Positions 34,401 to 45,200 of a DNA stretch of 64,000 bases are shown here, piece after piece. Numbering within the stretch: the first letter of the stretch is position 1; each line of letters starts with the position of its first letter. The notes beneath the pieces are model-generated. The model ran no database searches and was not told the DNA's origin. It saw only the letters and a list, made by a program, of their open reading frames with translations. The DNA is taken from contig OZ017753.1 in the NCBI GenBank assembly GCA_963969365.1, positions 1,054,001 to 1,118,000 on the forward strand. Direction: 5' to 3'. The translations under genes and the position numbers were made by a program. Source of the DNA: Asterochloris sp. CNOR1 (lineage: Eukaryota; Chlorophyta; Trebouxiophyceae; Trebouxiales; Trebouxiaceae).

Positions 34401-34959
34401 ACACCCCGCATGGGCTCACCTCCTCGCCAGTTACGATGACACGCACTGTGCAGCTGACAAACCCACTCAGACATAAAGGCCTGTATGTGCTCCCACCCAC
34501 CTCATTGAGGTCAAAAGTGGGATCGTCATCCTCAAAGGCCTCCTCTGCTTGCTGCTGGTCTGCACTACCATCAGGCTGACCTTCTGCAGGACTGGCAGCC
34601 TCACCACCCTCAGCCGGCTGGGCTGCTGCAGGGTCCTGATGTGCAGGCTCCACGTGAGCAGCTGCCGTGCTGGTAGATGCTGGCGGGCCTGACACCTTTG
34701 TCTTTTCCCAAAATCTGCAGCAATGCAGACCAGTGGGTTCACGCACTGCATGGAAGACGGACCAGCATTCTTCGCTTTGGGGAGTTCAGACTGCTATGTC
34801 CAACCTGTCAGGCACCTCCCAGCTTGTCTGGTGGCTCTGGGGGTGGTAGTAATACCAACAGCTGGTGGTGGGGTCCATGGCAGCCTTCCAGCCAGGAGCA
34901 CTCTTGCTCTCGACATCCTGGTCACCCTCCAAGGAAGCCTGCAGCACCTCAGCAGACAT
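31491..34959 (-). CDS. WW and GYF domain protein
   Basis: Exons in gene order: 34959-34805, 34714-34501, 34120-33878, 33552-33385, 32789-32712, 32076-31892, and about 31734 (or 31755) to 31491. All phases agree, giving about 430 residues. The start MSAEVLQASLEGDQDVESK leads into a WW domain (GWKAAMDPTTSCWYYYHPQ...TSWEVP) around residues 23-52. An acidic Ala/Pro linker ends EDDDPTFDLNE. A GYF domain (DPGWYYQDGSGTSQGPF, then LSGWRAYLPMNMPVWF) follows at about 130-190. The tail holds SMKRKRNADGTFEYQ, NPAEYRKYLEDVRSLAL and a basic helix PKNWRELKARHDAVKQKMRK. Both domains bind proline-rich ligands, so an adaptor role, perhaps in splicing or mRNA control, is likely. I cannot place it in a named family. 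An extra exon between 33385 and 32789 is possible but not required by phase. Confidence 0.8.
32110..32400 (-). repeat. Decayed copies of the 5' edge of the WW/GYF exon at 32076
   Basis: On the + strand the used edge reads GTGCAGTGCAGTCACCTGCA (about 32062-32081). Related blocks lie at about 32176-32202 (GTGCAGTGCAGTGACGTGCA), 32285-32303 and 32333-32390. The last block also shares AGGGGCAGCCCTG with 32024-32036, so it copies about 60 bp of exon plus acceptor. All lie upstream of the exon in gene orientation. Confidence 0.65.
33556..33643 (-). repeat. 44-bp tandem duplication beside an acceptor
   Basis: Two neighbouring 44-bp units start with GACAGCAGCAGCCACA and end with GTCTGGGAGGCTGT or ATCTGGGAGGCTGT, at 33556-33599 and 33600-33643, differing at a few bases. 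The first unit overlaps the acceptor of WW/GYF exon 33552-33385; the second lies in the intron. Confidence 0.85.
33727..33771. repeat. Perfect 18-bp inverted repeat with 9-base loop
   Basis: CTGCCAGCCCAGGCTGGC at 33727-33744 is the exact reverse complement of GCCAGCCTGGGCTGGCAG at 33754-33771. It lies in the intron between WW/GYF exons 34120-33878 and 33552-33385 and would form a very stable hairpin in the pre-mRNA. Confidence 0.9.
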
Positions 34960-35467
34960 CTAGGAGCTGTCAGAGTGGGTATTTGACCAGGGTTACTGCA
35001 AGTTTGACTCGGCCCTCACTCAATTTGGGCAGTCGATCAAGCAGTAGCCTCATCACTCAGGATCGCTTGGCGCCAGAGTGCAGAGGATCTGTGAGCAAGT
35101 CAGGATGGCAGCACGCGCCTTCACCTGTGGCAGGATCGCTTTGGCGGCACTCCTAGCTTTTCAGGTGGATCACAGGCTGCAGCCTGCACAGTCTTGACTC
35201 TCTGCTGTCTGAGCGGGAAGAGATGGGCTAGCCCCGCACCGTGGTCCCCGTCTTGTCAGGCTTTCCGACCACAGCCCATTGCTGCTTGTTAGGCTACTAA
35301 TGGGTAACCATAGCCTGCATGATGGCATGTTGGTGGTGGGGTGCGCAGGCCAACAATCACAGGTGCCAACAGATAATCAGGGCCTCATAGGAGCCAGAGG
35401 ATGCCTTTGCCCACATCAAGTGTGCTGCTGTCTTGATTTGAATTTTGCGTGTATGTCTGCCATGTAG
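34960..35467. other. Region between the WW/GYF gene (-) and the unrecognised + gene
   Basis: This is the 5' side of WW/GYF and probably holds its promoter and 5' UTR. It may also contain unseen first exons of the + gene at 35468. I found no convincing exon, signal peptide or repeat here. Confidence 0.4.
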
Positions 35468-36592
35468 GGGTTGCTTGGAGCCCAGGCTCAGTCAGCAGCA
35501 GCGCCCCCTGTCAGCAGCACTGGGCCTCCACAGTGCTACCTATATGCAGTCGACATGGCATACTGCGGCAGCGAGGGCCTGGTCACTGACAGGTGGGTTC
35601 TGCCTCTCACAATTTGAATATCACCAGGGCAGCCCCTGAGGCGTCTGAACCCTGCACGACCTGCCATCGTCGAAACACGCTGAAGGGAGCTCTGATCCCT
35701 GCTGATTACTAGTCAGCACTCTACCATTGAGGTTTGTGACATGTGTGGCCAGGTGGCTCATTCCAGCAGCCCATCACCTGATCTGTGCTGCTGGGAGGCA
35801 GGCAGGTGCACTGCTCTGCTGACGATCAGCTGCAGCAAGGTAGCAACTGGTCTCATGACCGCCGCTGTGAGGCAGCCTGGAGCACTGCTCTGCTGGCAGT
35901 CAGCTGCAATGATGCAGCTGCTGCTGACATGCGCGCTGCTGTGTGCAGGGACACAGCTCTACTGGTAGTGAGCTGCAATGAGGCAGTGACTGGGCTCTGT
36001 GCGCCTGCCGTCAACACATGCATCACCGTTGCGGGCCCCAGCAATGCCACTGTGCAGTATGTCAACCAGGTCGACGGGACAAGCAGCTTCTACAACACCT
36101 TCATTAGCTGGGATGTAAGTGCCTTGCTGCTGTGCAACACTACCTGCGACAGCACCTGCTCTCACGCCGGCAGCTTGTGTGCACTGCACAACATCACCTG
36201 ATCTGCTGTCATGCAGTTGCCAGCTGCCTTGGCCTGCCCCGACCTAGGAGCCTGCTGTTCTGTCCTCTGGTCCCTGCAAGCGTGTGCACGCGAGTTGAGC
36301 AATGCTCACCGGTCATCCCATGCGCTTCCTGCACTGATGCTGCGCAGCGCCTGACCCCTGCCCTGCTGCCCTTGTGCTGCAGCCATCCTACCTGGGCCCC
36401 ATCACAGTCAGCGTCAACTGCGCCCTGACCAATGCAGCTGGGCAGCCGCTGAGCGCCCCTATCCAGCCACTCACCTTTTCCGTTCTGCCCATTGTGGCCG
36501 TCAGATCTTCTGCCTACCGGATTGGCGGCTCAGTGATGCAAGTCGCAGGCACTCCTGCCCCCGAGGGGCCATCAGACAACCCTGCCAAGTGA
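35468..36592 (+). CDS. Unrecognised Cys-containing protein, 5' end not found
   Basis: Three phase-consistent exons: 35468-35592 (GLLGAQAQSAAAPPVSS... CYLYAVDMAYCGSEGL), 35949-36114 (DTALLVVSCNEAVTGLCAPA, ending SFYNTFISWD) and 36383-36592 (PSYLGPITVSVNCALTNAAG, ending SDNPAK then TGA). About 167 codons. Regularly placed cysteines, many small and hydroxylated residues and no charged clusters suggest a secreted or wall-associated protein, but no signal peptide was located. I recognise no family. The intron before 35949 contains two decayed copies of that exon's start. The gene converges on the MscS-type gene, with only 129 bp between stop codons. Confidence 0.5.
35810..35935 (+). repeat. Two decayed copies of the 5' edge of the exon at 35949
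   Basis: The used edge encodes DTALLVVSCNEAVTGL (ACAGCTCTACTGGTAGTGAG). Upstream, about 35810-35860 reads as TALLTISCSKVATGL-like codons and about 35880-35925 as TALLAVSCNDAAA-like codons. All three copies keep the TGCTCTGCTG...AGCTGCAA core, spaced about 70 bp apart. Confidence 0.75.
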
Positions 36593-36721
36593 CCATGTCA
36601 CACAGAGAGTAGCCCAACGTTGACTTAAGCCCAAGTTGTTCACATGCACCAGGTGCCAGTGTCACAGTGCGAGGACCAACAAGCAGAAGGCCCCACAGAG
36701 ATTTCATCGTGATTTCATTCC

Positions 36722-37443
36722 TCACAAGACTTTGCTATTGCTGTTGCGGACCACAACCACAGGAGCTGCAAACACAATGCTGGCTGGAATTTTGATGACT
36801 GCTCCCTCTTTGGACTTGAGCTGGACATATCTCAAATCAATGCCCATCACCTCTCCTTCAAAGATTGTAGAGCCATTGAACACTCTGACTGTGGCTCCTC
36901 GGGCAAATGGTTTATTCACCATAAGCAGCACACTGCTGATGTAGTTCTGTGCAACATCCTTGAGTGCAAAGCCGATGGTGATGCCAGTGATTCCAAGACC
37001 TGAATGGGCAAGGTGTTCTCAGCACAAGGTGGCTGTGCAGGAGCTAGAAGTGGGCAGCACTGCCGTCTCACACCTGCCACAATAGGTTTGGTGTCTACCC
37101 CCATTGTCCCCAGAGCGGAGGATGCAAGCAGCGACATGACAACGACGCTGACTGTTCTGCCGGCAAACCTGCAGAGGACAGAGTCTGGACTCAGCAGCAT
37201 GTGGCAATGACCCCTGCCAGGCCGCACCACCAGCGGCAGGTTAGCTCTTCTACTGCAGGCAGCATGAGGCAGCGGTGCTTGCTTGCATTGTGGACAAGTG
37301 TGAAGGACACCTTGCCTGGAGACATCTTCATCTACCCCTGCCCTCAGCAGTGCCTTCTCAGCAAGCCCAGACAGCGGCCATCTCATGAAGCGTCTCCGGT
37401 GTCTGCCCTCCTTCTGCTGAGATGCAGGCTGCCTGTTTGCTGC
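36722..37443 (-). CDS. MscS-family mechanosensitive ion channel, short form or partial model
   Basis: MscS-like channels open under membrane tension; plant MSL1-MSL3 act in organelles. Exons in gene order: one ending at 37316 (RFMRWPLSGLAEKALLRAG, start uncertain, about 37443 or further upstream), 37168-37074 (RFAGRTVSVVVMSLLASSAL), 36999-36722. The pore-lining TM3 and following helix are visible (SALGTMGVDTK, GLGITGITIGFALKDV), then the beta domain (NGSTIFEGEVMGIDLRYVQL, IKIPASIVF). The stop after RNSNSKVL comes right after the beta domain, so the usual C-terminal alpha/beta domain is missing. The upstream VIM-motif gene leaves little room for more N-terminal TM segments. The exon ending at 37316 uses a GC donor. 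This may be a truncated paralogue, or exons may be missing from the model. Confidence 0.72.
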
Positions 37444-37820
37444 AGATGGATTAACACTTTTGGACTTGTTTGGCTCTTCGCTGCTCTGTCCCTTCTGTGA
37501 GGGCTGCCTGCGTGCCTGAGCACCTGACCTGAGCTGCCCTGCAGCCACGAGCAGCATTAATTTCTACCTCATCACCCATAAGCTCTAGGTGGGGCACCAA
37601 CTCCCCATCTGCTCTGCAGCAGTACAGGCACGTTGCAGGTGTGACAAGTAGCAGGCAGCCTCTCTGACAGGGAGAGAACGTGTATTGATGAAGCAGTCAT
37701 GGCATTGCCCATACTTGAGAGGCCATCAAATGGCCACAGAAATGCATCTGACGCATCTTTTGGGCTCTTGGAAGCAGCTGTCACATTGTCCCTGCGTTCT
37801 ATGGAACACACAGCAGTTCC

Positions 37821-38617
37821 CTATAGCACTGCAGCTGCCGTCCAGCCTGAACCTGCTGCTAGCGCGGCCTGAGCTGCAGGGTTCCCATCGCTGCCGTGGC
37901 CAAAAAGTAGCCTGCGAAGCCACCCTTGCTGCTTCCTGGGCGCTGGTTGATCCTCCTCCTCCTCTTCTGCTGCCCTGCTGGCTTCAAATCGTCGGGCAGC
38001 AGCCTCTGCAGCCTGTGCTCGCGCCCTGTCCCCTTGCATGGACTGCTCTGCGGAGGAGCCCCCGGGCCGGTCTGGGGCTGCTTGAGCTGAGGAGCTGGGC
38101 ACCTGCACACAGAGGAAGGTGTTTCTCAGCAGAACCGACACAGCAGGCCAGGGTGTGCCCACTTGAGCACGCTGAGACAACACATGTTGGCTGCTTGCAG
38201 AGACTGTGCTGCCCAAGCTTCACGCATTCCATGTGCTGCTGCCCAGCCCATCACATCCGCGAAGCTGCTGCCGCCAGGCCCGGCACTTTCCCAGATGCAG
38301 TGCACATGCATGGATTGTGCCACGCCAGCCCAGCAAGGCCGATTGGCAGGGCCGTCCACTGCCATTTTGTGTGGGGCTGCAGCTTGACCTGATCTAGGGG
38401 TCCGGCCTTGAAGCTCGATGCAGCCGCTCCCAGGCTGCCATCTGCCCCGTTGTGCTGTCTGGCTTGGGCTGCGCTCTGTGAGGCTGACAGCACCACATCT
38501 TCAGAGGCCTCAGTCTGTGGCAGCCACTGAGCAATACGCTCCGCGTCTCGCTGAGCCTGCCTCAAGTCTGCTGCAGCCTCACGCACCGCATGGGCCGGCA
38601 CCTGGTCAATGCCATGC
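37821..38617 (-). CDS. Protein with a C-terminal p97/VCP-interacting motif (VIM), 5' end unresolved
   Basis: Exons 38617-38389 (HGIDQVPAHAVREAAADLRQ, ending AGPLDQ) and 38102-37821 (starting VPSSSAQAAPDRPGGSS, stop TAG) join in frame. In the last exon, RAQAAEAAARR matches the VIM pattern Rx5AAx2R known from SVIP and other p97 cofactors. It is followed by FEASRA, an acidic EEEEED run and GWLRRLLFGHG. The family link rests on this motif alone. The first exon is not settled: the acceptor at 38617 needs a phase-2 donor upstream. An open frame beginning MGTIGTHAEFSASVTLP at 38977 is a candidate without a clear donor. Confidence 0.5.
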
Positions 38618-38977
38618 CTGCAGCAGGCACCAGGCAATACTGCACCTGCTGGAGTCAGGCCCTGCAGGCATTGATGATGTGTCTGGCATCTTGAGTAAGT
38701 GGCACATGTCCCATGCAGTGCATGCTTGCCTGACAGCGACTGGCTTGGGCATCGCGCTTGCCCCACTATTGACCCCAGAGCTGCTCTGATCAGATGAGAA
38801 GGGGGCCACCAGCCGCAACAGATATTGACAGGGCGACATGAGTTGACCGTGCATGCACTGCGTCTGGTATAACACGCCTGCAGCCCTCTGATCCAAAATG
38901 CTTCTGCAGGCTGCAGGTACATCTGCGGGCAAAGTGACACTGGCTGAGAACTCAGCATGGGTGCCTATGGTACCCAT

Positions 38978-39259
38978 ATGGAGTGGGGTAACATGAGAAC
39001 CGACCTGAATAAGGCAAGAGGCGGAGTGCCCTGACCACCTGCCTGGACATGCTGATCAACACAGGAAGTCACGAAAGGTCCGAGACTAAGTCGTCAGCTG
39101 GCAATCGAGTGCCATCTGCAGCAGCGTTCTGCCCAACATTGTACTTTGGCATCAGGCGAGCACCAATCGCAATAGCAGCTCGAGCACCCGACTGCAGCCT
39201 GCTCGGCTGCAACTTAGCAAGCTGTTTAGGCCACCAGATCCCCAGCTCTCCTCTCTGCC
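38978..39259. promoter_or_regulatory. Presumed shared 5' region of the VIM-motif gene (-) and eIF5B (+)
   Basis: Head-to-head layout with fewer than about 300-650 bp between the coding regions, depending on where the minus-strand gene starts. No specific element was recognised; the promoter role is inferred from the layout only. Confidence 0.3.
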
Positions 39260-42200
39260 ATGGGGAAGAAGAAGCAGGCAGCACTAGACCTCGATGACCT
39301 GCCAGATCCCCTGGCAGAGCCCAATGGGAGTGTGGAGCCGGCAGGGGCAACCCTGCCTGCCAGGAGCAAGGCGAAGAAGGGTAAGAAGGGGAAGGGCAAG
39401 GCTGCAGATTGGCCCTCAGATGCTGAGGCACCTGCAGCCCAACCTGCTAGCGCGGAGGATGAGGGTGGGGACAATGCGGCGCCTGCCTCAGCAGCTGGCG
39501 CTGCCAAGCAGCGAAAAGGCAAGAAGAAGGGCAAGGGCAAGGCAGCAGCCTGGGAGTTAGACGAGGAGGAGCAGGCTCCAGCAGCAGCTGCAGGTGAGTT
39601 GTCGCTCACCGGGCTTCTGAATGCGTCATCGCTCACCAGGCACAGGGAGCTGCCATGGGCAGCATGCCCCAGCTGCGCCTGTGTCGCTCCTTGCCATTGC
39701 ATGGGAAGCACCCCTGCAGATGTTAGCGACACCAGGGTCTGCTGACAGCAGCACCTCTCATCGGGCTTGCAAGGCAGACCTTTATCTGTACCTGTAATGT
39801 CACTCTCCAGGCATCTGGTGCATCTGCTGTCCAGTGGCTTGGCAAGGCGCATTGGTCATGCTTTGCTTGTGCTTGGCAATGTGCTCAGCACACATAAGAG
39901 CATCAAATTTATCACCTAGTGCCTGGCTTAGCGTTTAGCCTGTCTCCTTGCAGCAGCGGCTGCAGACAGCGAGGAGGAGGCAGCTGCTCCTGGCCCCCTC
40001 CCTGTCAGAAAGGGGATGGGCAAGCAGCCTGCGGCCGCTGCCTTTGACCTGCTGGCAGCAGATGGCTCAGAGCCAGAGGCTGAGGCAGCCTCTGATGGGG
40101 ATGAGTCAGCTGCCACAGCGCAGCAGGGCTTAGGTGCTTTGGAGGATGGCAGCGAGGCTGAGGAGGCTGACACGCCTCATGTGCAGACCAATGGCACGGT
40201 TGCCAAGGGTGGTGGCAAGGCCAAGAAGGTGAGGGCCTGCTGAGGGCTTCAGCAATCACATCTGCAGGCCAACAGAGCCATTACCAAGTCTGGGGGAATG
40301 GCCAAGAGGGTGCGAGGCTGCTTGCAGCAAGTAGATGCGTTGCCCCTGGGCTGCTGTTCACTTCGACATTGTGCTGGCATGGCTCTGGCATCATGGTCTG
40401 TGTCGATGCTTGTTGCTCATAGCTCATGACGTGATCACAAGATGCTCTCAAGTTGGAGCCTCTTCCAGGAGAAAGCCCTGCAGTATTTGACTGTCGGCAC
40501 ACTGTGTAGCATCTTGTCACAGAATTGACAGCGTGCAGCAGCATCCTGATACAAGCTTAGGGTGTGCAGCGTCAGCATTGGTGGTGGCCGCCTTCTGGTC
40601 ATGCCTTTGAGATATGATGTACCATTCCAGAAGTGCAAGCAGCAAGCGCTTGCCGGCAAACAGCCTGAGAGACACATTCTGATATGGCTCAAGGTTATGC
40701 CAGAGGTGACACTGCCTGTTGTCATGCATGCAGGGCTGGAAGGCTGAGCAGGCAACGGCCCTCACAGGCGATATGAGCAAGAACGGAAAGCAGCGGGTGG
40801 ATGCAAATGGCACCTTTGCTGCCCTGGGGCTTGAGGACGAAGACCCTGAAGTTGCTGCCGAGACAGCCAGTAGGGAGGCAGAACCCCGGGCCTCCAAGAA
40901 GGGCAAAAAGAAGAAGGTGCAGTGTCCGGCTGGAGACCTTGGTCATAGGAGTGCCCATGACGGGTGAAAAGCTTGACCAACGTCTCATTTTGCCTGTCTG
41001 AACATGCAGACTTGCTGAAGCTGTGATGTATGCCTCTGGGGTAGCATATAGGCTGGACATCGCTGCCAGATTGAAGAGGCGTGCTTGACCGTCTGTGCAG
41101 AGTCGACTGCCTCGAGCATGCAGCCCATTGCCCTCGATGCTGAAGTGGCTGGTGGGGGCCATGGTGGGGGCCGCATCTTGTGGGACTCGATCACCTTGAC
41201 GATGCACACAGTCAGTGACCTGATTGGATGTGGCATTGGGGACCTCCACCTCATGATGTGACTGCATGCTGTGCAGGTGGATGCCAGTGCAGCCTTTGCT
41301 TCTCTGGAGATAGAGGAGGCAGACCCTGAGGCAGCGGCTGCTGTTGAGGAGCAGTCTGAGGCAGAGGACCCTGGTGCTGCACATGAACAGAAGAAGAAGA
41401 AGAAAAAGAAGTTGGCAAGCCCCAATGTGGGCAGCGCCTTTGCTGCCCTGGGTGTAGAGGACAATGGGGACGCCCAGGCTGCTGAGCCTACTGCTCAGCC
41501 TGAGGCTGAGGACCTTGATTTTGGAGGTAGGCGCAGGGCTTGAAGTGGCTGACTGTGCCCTGAGAAGGCTGCTGCGCACGCTGCCCACCTGGAGAGGAAA
41601 TTTCAACTACATAGGTCAGGGCATGAAGTGCCAGCTTTGCATCCTGCAGGAGGTTCATCGACATATGCATTGCACAGACAGGCAAAGTCTGCTCCTGTCA
41701 GGGGACTGTTGCATTTGGTGCATGATGACTGGCGTGTATGAGGTGGCATCAGTGGCTTCTGCATGGGGTTGCAGCATACCACGGGAAGCAACGAAATTAC
41801 AGCTGTCATGCAGCTGGCAGAAATGAATTCTGCCCTCACCACTGCAGTGAAGATCAAGAAGCCCAAGAAGAAGAAGGCAGTGGATGTCGACTCCCTCATT
41901 GCAGCCCTGGATGGTGACGGCAGCCAGGCTGAGGCAGCAGCGTCAGCCGAGGGCGAGCCTGCAGCCACTGAGGGGAGTGACATAGAGGACTTTGGCGTCA
42001 AGAAGAAGCGCACCAAGAAGAAAAGCAGCAAGATGGATTTCAGCAGCGCCTTTGAGGAGCTGGGGGTGCAGGATGGGGCTGACGCTGCTGAGGCAGCCTC
42101 TGCTGAGTCAGCCCCTGCTGAGGGAGCAGTGCAGTCCGCTGAGGGTGAGCTGTTGCATCAGCCTATGCTGCTCAGGCCTCTTTGCAGAAGATTGGATTGC

Positions 42201-45200
42201 AACACATGTATTGTGCTGGACAGGCGGACAAGATGCTGAGGACGACGTTGTGGTCTCTCTTGTGCCCCATGCTGCAGTCCTCCTGCTGAGGTGACTGCCT
42301 CCCTGCAGCACCCAAGTCCAAGAGGAAGAAGAGCAAGAAGGCAACAGCAGAGGATGAGGATGCCCTCCTCGCTGAGCTGGCTGGCAGCACCACAGCTGCA
42401 TCTACAGCTGCATCAGCAGCAGCGCCAGAGCCCCAGCCTGACGCTGCTGCAGAGGCAGCTGCACCTGCAGGTGAGACATCTGGACAAGTGTGACCTTGCC
42501 ATGATTTAGCGAAGTAGTGCAGCTAAGTACGCCTCTGCTGGCAAGGTAGCTGCACCTTCCGGTCAGCCCCCGCACAGGCTCCCAGTTCACATGCAAATAG
42601 AACACCAAGTCATGTCAAGTACCGGAAATGGGCTTTACTGCACAAGGCCTGTCAGACTTGACAGTACTTGTCGTACCCACAGTGCTGTGAAATCCAGTCA
42701 AGTGCTGTGAAATCCAGTCTGTTGTCAAACTGCTCTCTTGCATAAGCTGCAGCCACAGCAGCAAAGCTGCTGCAGCTCAGCTTCACAGGCACGAAGCTGT
42801 GTCACACAACCTGCCGTCAGGATCGACCATCTACAATGCCCTGCAGCTGGCGGCAAGAAGAAGAAAAAGAAGGGCAAGGGTGGTGCCAACGAGGATGAAG
42901 ACTTGGATGCCCTCCTGGCAGAGATGGGCATCCAGCCCAGCACTGAGCAGCCTGCTGGTGAGGCAGCTGCCGAGCTGGCAGCTGCCTCACCAGCAGCAGC
43001 AGCCGCCCCAACAGCCGAAGAGGCTGCTGACAAGGATGATGATGCTGGGGAGGGTGATGAGCCTGAGGACGGCAAGGTGAGGGTGAAGTGGTACCTGCCT
43101 GGAGCCTGATAGGCCTGCTGGACGGCCTTCTCTGCGGCAATTGCTGGGGAGGGTGAAGGCCTGAAGACTGGCACGGTGAGGGCATGTTGTCCCCTGCCTG
43201 ATGCACCCACCAACCTCAAAACAAGAGTGTTGCCCACTTTTGTTCGCAGCTCAAAGATGGCAAATCACGGCTCAGTTGGCTGGCACTCTTAGCATGCTTT
43301 CCAATTGCCTGTCATGGTGAAGTACCAGCAGTAGTCGCTAGGGAGAGGTGCCTGTTGATTTACTTAGCACGTGCCTGGCAACGGTCCCAGAAGCAGCTTG
43401 TGTTCTGGAGCAAGTCTCCCCTGCTTGAGCATCCCCAAGAGCAGGCTGCATTGCCCCATGCACCCTCCTTCTTACAATGCCGTCTGCCTGTTCACAGGAG
43501 ATGACAGCCGCGCAAAAGAAGAAAGCCAAGAAAAAAGCAAAGGATAAGGCCAAGAAGGCTGCAGATGGCGAGGAGACAGCCCATGCGCCCAGCAAGAAGG
43601 GGGCCAAGAAGGTGGGCACTGCTTGAGCTGCACCCCTGCACCTAAGCTACACGATTGCCACAAAGGGCCCTGCTCATGTTTGACCCAGATCCTTAATTAC
43701 TTGAGCAAAGTTGCACCTTTCGCCCAGATTGTCCTTCTGTGCTCACGCTTGCTTGGCCCTGCCTTGACTGCCTGTCAAGCTGGCAGCCAGCATGATGCTG
43801 CCGCCAGCAGGCCTCTCCAAGGAGTGATGGGGTCAAGCCATCTCCTGGGAGGTCATACCACATCAGACACCAACCATCTGCTGTGTGCTGGCTGCAGGTG
43901 TCGGCGGCTGTGCGGAAAATGCAGGAGGAGGTTGCTGCCCGCCAGGCAGCCGAGGCTGAGGCAGCCCGCCTGGCAGAGGAGCAGCGCATAGCGGTGGGTG
44001 CCATGGGCTGTATAAAGTCCTTCTGCAATGCCTGCTTGTGGCCTGCAGCCGACACCTGGGCATTGCTTGCCACATTGCAGGCATGAGCAGCCACCTACTT
44101 TGCACAATCCTGCTTGTGCTGGATGGCACCACCTGCTGTGAGCACATCTGGCATTTGCTGCTTTGCTTGCAAGGTTTCTCTACACTTGCGTAATTCAGGC
44201 CGCTGCAGCGCACACAGGCTGCACATTCACCTGTGTGCAGGAGTTAAGCTTTGCAGTGCACACAAGATTTGGTTGGCGGTCTTGTACTTGCATACTCAAC
44301 TCTGCAGGAAGTGGAGGCAGGTGCATGCCTTGCCAGTCAGCCGCCATGTGCTGCAGAAAGAGAAAGAGGAGGATGACGCTCAATGCTGCTGTTTTCCAGG
44401 CTTTCATCTCTACAGACCCTCACCTATGGCAGGCATGCTGCAGGAGGAGGAGGCTGAACGCAAGGCTGCTGAGGAGGAGGCTCGCAAGCAGGCCGAAGCA
44501 GAGCGACGCAAGGTGGAGCGTGCAGAGCGGCGGGCTCAGCTTAAGAAGGAGGGCAAGCTGCTGACGGGCAAGGCCAAGAAGGAGGCAGAACGCCTTGCAG
44601 CCGTGCGGGAACAGTTTCTCAAACAGGCAGGCCTGGATGGCGGATCAACAGGTGTGCAACGTGGTGCTTGGCTGAATGATGACTTTATAGGGTGGTTTTC
44701 GGGGCAGGGCATCTGGTGACCATGCGCAAGCATTTCCTCAAAGATGCATGGCTGTCGCTGATGGGGCAGCTAGGGCACCACAAAAACTGTTTGTTAAAGC
44801 TTGCAGCAGAGGTGGTCCTCTTGCACCCTTGTCGTCTGCCTTTGTGATGTTGGTACTCAGGCTTATTGAGTAGGCTGGACGCTACTGGGAAAGAGAAAAT
44901 GATGCGGCTCTCCAGTGCTGTTTGCTTTTCAAGCGGTGGAGGCTGGATGCTGATGTGGCGGCAGGAAGGTCCTGGACAGCTGGTGCGCCTGGCGTAGTGG
45001 CTAAGCTTGGTGGCCTAGCCTGGACAGACAGATGAAGCGGCAATTGGCTGGTGTCACGAAGGGACTCTCGTGTGCAGACAGCACCTGCAGTGGGCGGGAG
45101 TCTGCTGTGAGGCATGCCTGCTTCAGTGCCGCTTATGTGCTTCATGACGCTGCGGTTCATTCACAGACATCCTGCCAGCTGCTGGCGCGGGTGCCAAGGC

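Noticed and set aside
35640-35737. tRNA-like sequence on the minus strand, with CTCAATGGTAGAG and a CTAGTAA anticodon-like loop
   Set aside because: The acceptor arms do not pair, there is no variable loop before a T-arm-like stem, and the B-box match is poor. At most it is a tRNA-derived remnant.
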